A stretch of 64,000 nt of DNA from Jacaranda mimosifolia (lineage: Eukaryota > Streptophyta > Magnoliopsida > Lamiales > Bignoniaceae), in the NCBI GenBank assembly GCA_018894105.1, contig CM032128.1:12133001-12197000 (forward strand), in the 5' to 3' direction. Of this stretch, positions 59,575 through 64,000 are shown piece after piece (within the stretch, counting starts at the first letter, position 1; every line of letters starts with the position of its first letter). The translations under genes were made by a program, and so were the position numbers. Below the pieces are notes generated by a model. It did not search any database, was not told the origin of the DNA, and saw nothing but the letters and a program-made list of their open reading frames with translations.

Positions 59575-60462
59575 AAGAACAAAACTTGCAACTTAAAGAA
59601 GTACCTTATACATCCTGATAAAAGGTTCAAAACTCCTAAATGGCAAAAGTGAATGTGGAAATAAAGAGCAAAAACAAAATAAGGTGGTTTGCAAGTGATG
59701 AAAAAGAAAAATACTTTGTAATATTCTAGATTTATCACTATTAAAGGTAGGACACCTATCTACAAACCGCTCTAGTATCTTTTATCATCAACAAAATATT
59801 TATTCATCACATATACACATACATAAAAGGAGAAGGAAAAAAAAAAAGGAGATCTAAATGATAATTGAGCAACAAATGCATCAATACATGATGTTACGCT
59901 CTCATGCATGTATTGAGAATGGATCGATATAACAATGAAAGAAAAAATATGAACGTAGATACATGATGTAATGAACGTTCACTTGAGAGGTTATGATGAA
60001 AGAAATTTTATTAGGGTTACCTTAAAGAAGAAGATAAAAAAAAATAGAGAGGATAAAAAAAAAATCCTTTTTTGGTAGCACAGAAAAATAAGAAATTATT
60101 TGCTTTATGGAATGAAATTTATAGAATAATTTTTTTGCAGGAGTACTTAATTTAATGCTCATAAAATATCTTTTGAATTTTAAACTCATCAGTAGAGATA
60201 AAAATTTATGATTATGAATATTTTTAATTATTTGATGAGATAAAAATATATGATTCAATTTTTGGATCAACATGAATTCATGTTTTAGTTATAATAGATA
60301 TGTTCATTTTATTAAAATAAAAATAAGAAAAATCAAATTAACAACCAATGAGATTTTTCTTAATTTAATTAACAAACTCAAAATTCTAAAATTCAGAATT
60401 TGGTTAAAATTGAACAATAGCGGGTCCCACAATGTTGTTCTATATATAATAGTATAGATAGA

Positions 60463-60911
60463 TATAGAATTGTACTACGAATAATGTAGAAATAAAATTT
60501 AAAAAGAATAATTGTGGAATAACAACATTTATAAACAAAGCAAATGAAATATTTATCGATTAATCTTGTGATAAATTAAATTTATAAGATAGAATTTGTG
60601 ATAAGAGTACTTAATATGGTACTCATAAAATATTTTAAAATCATAAATGTATTTAGTGAAATAAAAATATGATTATAGATATTTTTTGAATTATCTTATG
60701 AGAGAGAAATCTATATTGTAATTTTGGATAAACACAAGATGATTATTAGTTATAATAAATTAGTTGATCGTATTAAAATGAAATATAAAAGTAAATAAAT
60801 AACCAGTGAAAATTTTTCAATTGAATTAAAAACTCAAAATTCTAAAAATTTGACATTTGGTGAAAATTGCACAATTGTGGATCCCACAACATTGTGCTAT
60901 ATATAATAGTA
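60463..60911 (-). mobile_element. Helitron-like element delta, 5' part
   Basis: The 5' tip on the minus strand is TACTATTATATATAGCAC at 60911, where epsilon is inserted after the expected TCTA. The body (60463-60800) aligns with 63657-63990. At 60462/60463 the alignment stops and alpha begins, between A and T on the minus strand; epsilon is uninterrupted there (63656/63657). The rest of delta would lie beyond alpha to the left and is not found. Confidence 0.5.
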
Positions 60912-63900
60912 TTAGCATGTGCTCGGTGCGATACACCGAAAATGTGAAATAATTTATTTTATAATAATATTTATTTTATTTCATGTGATTAAGACATGAA
61001 TTGCAATTATTTTTAATATTTAACGAAAAAAATCTATTACTAAGTAAATAAAATAATATAAATATTTCAACTAGAAATACTATACTTGAAGATATTCTAT
61101 ACTTAAATAAGTTACAGAATATTAAGAATTACTAACTCTAAGTTTATATAGAAATTTATAAAATGATAAAATTTAAAAAATAAATAAAAGAATTAAGAAA
61201 ATAAAATTAGTGCAGAATATTTCACTAAATACACTTTTTAAATTAGATATATATTTATACTTATATATTTTGATATGATAAATATAAGCAAATAATTTTT
61301 TTTAAAATATAAAGCTTTTCTATATGATTTCTTAATAATTTGGAAGTTACAGTTACATTTTCATAATATTTGAGAATTTTAAATGTTAAATATTTTTTAT
61401 TAGAGTAAATATATAACCTCTTTATACTTTATCTATGAAAATAACTTACATTAGGTTATTAATTATTCAATAACTAACTCAATAAGTAGTTTATGACATA
61501 AAATTTTTGTAAGCTAAAATATTTCTTAATATTCCATATAATTCTGATAAGTAAAATTTATTTATTTTTATTTATAGATGCAGTTATTTTATTATTTTTG
61601 AAATTACCAATTAACACATATTATGTACATGAATAATATAATAAGTAAATTTATAATATTCAATTCAAAATTAAATATCAATCTTTCATAAGTTTCTTTT
61701 ATAAGTATATAAAAGTATACAAATAATTAATTGGTTACTTACTTTTAATCAAACTTTTTTTTTTATTTTTTTATTTCACATCAGTAATCCATGTTAAAGT
61801 ATTTTGATGAATAATTATAAGCATAAACATTAAAATATATGTACACTATATAATTATAGAGCAAAGTAATTAAATATATAAAAAAAATATAAAAACTGAT
61901 ACCATTTGCTATTTAAGTGGTCATTTATCAAACTCTTAAAAAATTTCAACTATATCAACTATATATATGTCCCATATAAAAGAATTTATTTCAAATAATT
62001 GAAAATGAGTTCTCCATTATTATATTGCTAAAAAGCTAAAATAATTAAATTAATAATCTAAAAATAAAGTTCAGAGTTTATAGTTGTTATAGGAAGCAAG
62101 TGTTTATATTTTAAACAAATTATTCAATGAAATTAATATATTCTATATATAGTTTTATCTAAAATTATTTTATATATCTAAAAAATATTATTGTAAAAAT
62201 AATTAAATTTTAAAGACTTTGATAAGTTGAGGACTTATATATCAATTAATTTAAAATTATTCATTTCTCAAACTCCTAACTCTTTAAAAAAGGAGTGATT
62301 ATTTGTTATTTTACATAAATATTTATTTATCTCTTTCATAAGCGACAAATAAGTTGTAAATTTTTTTAAATAAGTCACGATATTAAGATATAATTGTGAT
62401 TGTTAAGTATTTTAATTTTACTTCAAAAGTATATTTAATATAAATTATGTAAAAGTTACATATATATATTTAAATTCTAATTTGTCTAGAAAATAATTGT
62501 TTGATTAAGAAATAAAAGATGTATTTGATCAAATGATTGAATATTTTTTATTTATTTAATAATTTTTTGATTATAAATAATTGAATATTATATTACTTCA
62601 ACTAAAATTAAAGTGATTATATCTGTATAATAAGTTTTAAGTTTTTGGGATAAAAATATATAATTAAATTAAAAAAATCTAACTCTTTAAATGAAAAAAT
62701 AAGTTAATATTTATTAGAGCTCATATTTATTAGATAATTTCATTACTTCATATATCCATTTAATTTTTTATTGTTAATATTATCAAAGTGAATATAAATT
62801 ACTAAATATGAAATATGTCAATTGTGAAAAAATATTTCCTTAGCAATGAAATTTTGATTTTTACCTATATATACATAATTTTTTATAAATAATTTATTTA
62901 TTGAAGAGAAATAAAATAATTTTCTTATAAAAATATTATAATAAGTAAAGATCCATCCAATCAAAATAAATATATCAAAACACATGATATTATACAAGAA
63001 ATGAAAAAAATTATATCTTATATGCATATAATTAGAAATGGGTAAATCAAGTTCTAATAAATTTAATGAATATTTTATAGAAAAATATATTGCATTTCTT
63101 CATCCATTTGATAAGAAAATTAAAATAATTTCAACAACTTAATAAAATTATAAACATTTCATTATATCACATTATTCGAGGTACATTACTCAAATATGAA
63201 GTATATATAATTTTTTTTAATCTAGATAAATCGAGATAGATGCAACAAAAATATAAAATAAAATTTCAATATCAAAGATAAATTCTTATATGAACATACA
63301 TAAATATTTGAAAATAATATTAACAATAAATACATAAAATATAATTAATCGAAGTAAAAAAATACTGCATGCTGATATTTTTAAATAATATAAAAATTAC
63401 AATCCTAAGTTGGTCATAAGAAATTTAATTTTAAATAAATATTGATGAAATAATAAAGTAATAACATTGATAAAATATTTAAATATATTACAAAAGTATC
63501 TAATTAATTTAAAATAAAAATAAAACAAAAACAATATAAAAATATATTATTAAAAAAATATTAAAAATTTTCTACGAAATGAACTTTAAATTAATTAAAC
63601 AAAAAAAAATATTATTTTATTATACTAATTGGGGAAAGAGGTCCTACAACTAAAAATATAGAATTGTACTACAAATAATGTGGAAATAAAATGTAAAAAG
63701 AAAAATTGTGGAATGGCAAAATTTACATATAAAAAAAATAAAATATTTATCTACTAATCTTGTTATAAATTAAATTTGTAGGATAGAATTTTGTGATAAA
63801 AGTACTTGAGATGGTGTTTATAAAATATTTTTTAAAATTATAATCTTATTTAGTAAGACAAAAATATGATAATAGATATTTTTTGAATTATCTTATAAAA

Positions 63901-64000
63901 AAATAAGATAATTAAATTTTCAATTAAATTGAAGTACTCAAAATTCTAAGAATTTTCCATTTGGCCAAAATTGCACAATTAGAATCAAAATTACATAATT
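60912..64000 (-). mobile_element. Helitron-like element epsilon, runs off the window
   Basis: The 3' end on the minus strand is CTAA (plus TTAG 60912-60915) followed by T. The hairpin is at 60924-60938 (CGGTG paired with CACCG), again eight bases from CTRR. Its right part (63657-64000) aligns with delta and enters the family's 5' block (63915-64000), so its 5' tip should lie about 40 bases beyond the window. In between (60940-63640) is 2.7 kb of very AT-rich DNA in which I see no gene or other repeat. Confidence 0.5.
60924..60938 (-). other. Helitron epsilon 3' subterminal hairpin
   Basis: Plus CGGTG-CGATA-CACCG: perfect 5 bp stem, eight bases from CTAA/TTAG. The sequence differs from the beta and gamma hairpins but the pairing is kept. 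Confidence 0.58.

Larger units (their letters stand above)
55923..60458 (-). mobile_element. Helitron-like element gamma, interrupted by solo LTR G
   Basis: The 3' end is CTAG at plus 55923-55926, directly against the 5' TC of beta, with a hairpin eight bases in (55935-55949). The 5' end is TCTATACTATTATATATAG on the minus strand, starting at plus 60458 and preceded by TCTA. Without solo LTR G (56481-59258) and its duplicated target, it is about 1.75 kb. The first 100 bases from the 5' end match the beta and delta 5' blocks. AT-rich, no gene seen; the small frames at 59532-60457 have no resemblance to proteins. Confidence 0.55.

Noticed and set aside
60940..63640. Possible organellar insert because of the very high AT content
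   Set aside because: I recognise no mitochondrial or plastid gene or conserved motif; the flanks tie it to Helitron epsilon.

Overview
The window looks like repeat-saturated plant nuclear DNA, probably pericentromeric or other heterochromatin of a flowering plant. I favour a eudicot but cannot name the species. The evidence is a dense nest of Ty1/copia and Ty3/gypsy LTR retrotransposons with plant-type primer-binding sites: an initiator-Met-tRNA type (TGGTATCAGAGC-like), the Athila type (TGGCGCCGTTG) and the Tat/Ogre type (degenerate TTTGGCGCCGTCTGTGGGA). Two non-autonomous hAT elements and a chain of AT-rich Helitron-like elements lie among them. I found no host protein gene, rRNA gene or tRNA gene. 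Every recognisable protein is a broken gag, protease, integrase, reverse transcriptase or RNase H.

Layout. 1-2338: leader stub and 5' LTR of a minus-strand copia element (CopC) that continues left of the window and sits inside the 3' LTR of CopA. 2339-18032: minus-strand copia element CopA, split at 5811-12960 by a plus-strand Athila-type deletion derivative (Ath1). 18033-34682: a minus-strand Tat/Ogre-type element (Tat1) in three pieces, split by copia element CopB (19305-30087, TSD ATAGC/ACAGC) and by a 3.0 kb solo gypsy LTR (H, 30274-33269). CopB's 5' LTR carries a 559 bp hAT-like MITE. 34683-45620: two plus-strand gypsy elements, GypD (LTR, gag, protease, gutted RT) and GypE (truncated LTR, short non-coding interior, 3.4 kb LTR), which abut at a deletion junction near 39815. 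45621-64000: very AT-rich DNA that I read as at least five minus-strand non-autonomous Helitrons (alpha to epsilon) in a head-to-tail nested chain. It is interrupted by gypsy element GypF (47074-53406, perfect GATTC TSD, itself holding an 816 bp hAT element with an 8 bp TSD) and by solo LTR G (56481-59258).

How the parts relate. TSDs and empty sites give an order of events. Tat1 was hit by CopB and H. CopA was hit by Ath1 and CopC. Helitron delta received alpha, which then received beta and gamma at its 5' tip. GypF entered beta and G entered gamma. All of H, D, E, F and G belong to related TGTAACACC-type LTR families with a conserved short palindrome; several of them (H, D and F) also carry a fast-changing minisatellite. 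No cellular pathway is encoded. The most interesting structure is the Helitron chain, in which each new element landed within the first few bases of an older element's 5' end. Boundaries were found by eye and may be off by a few bases.
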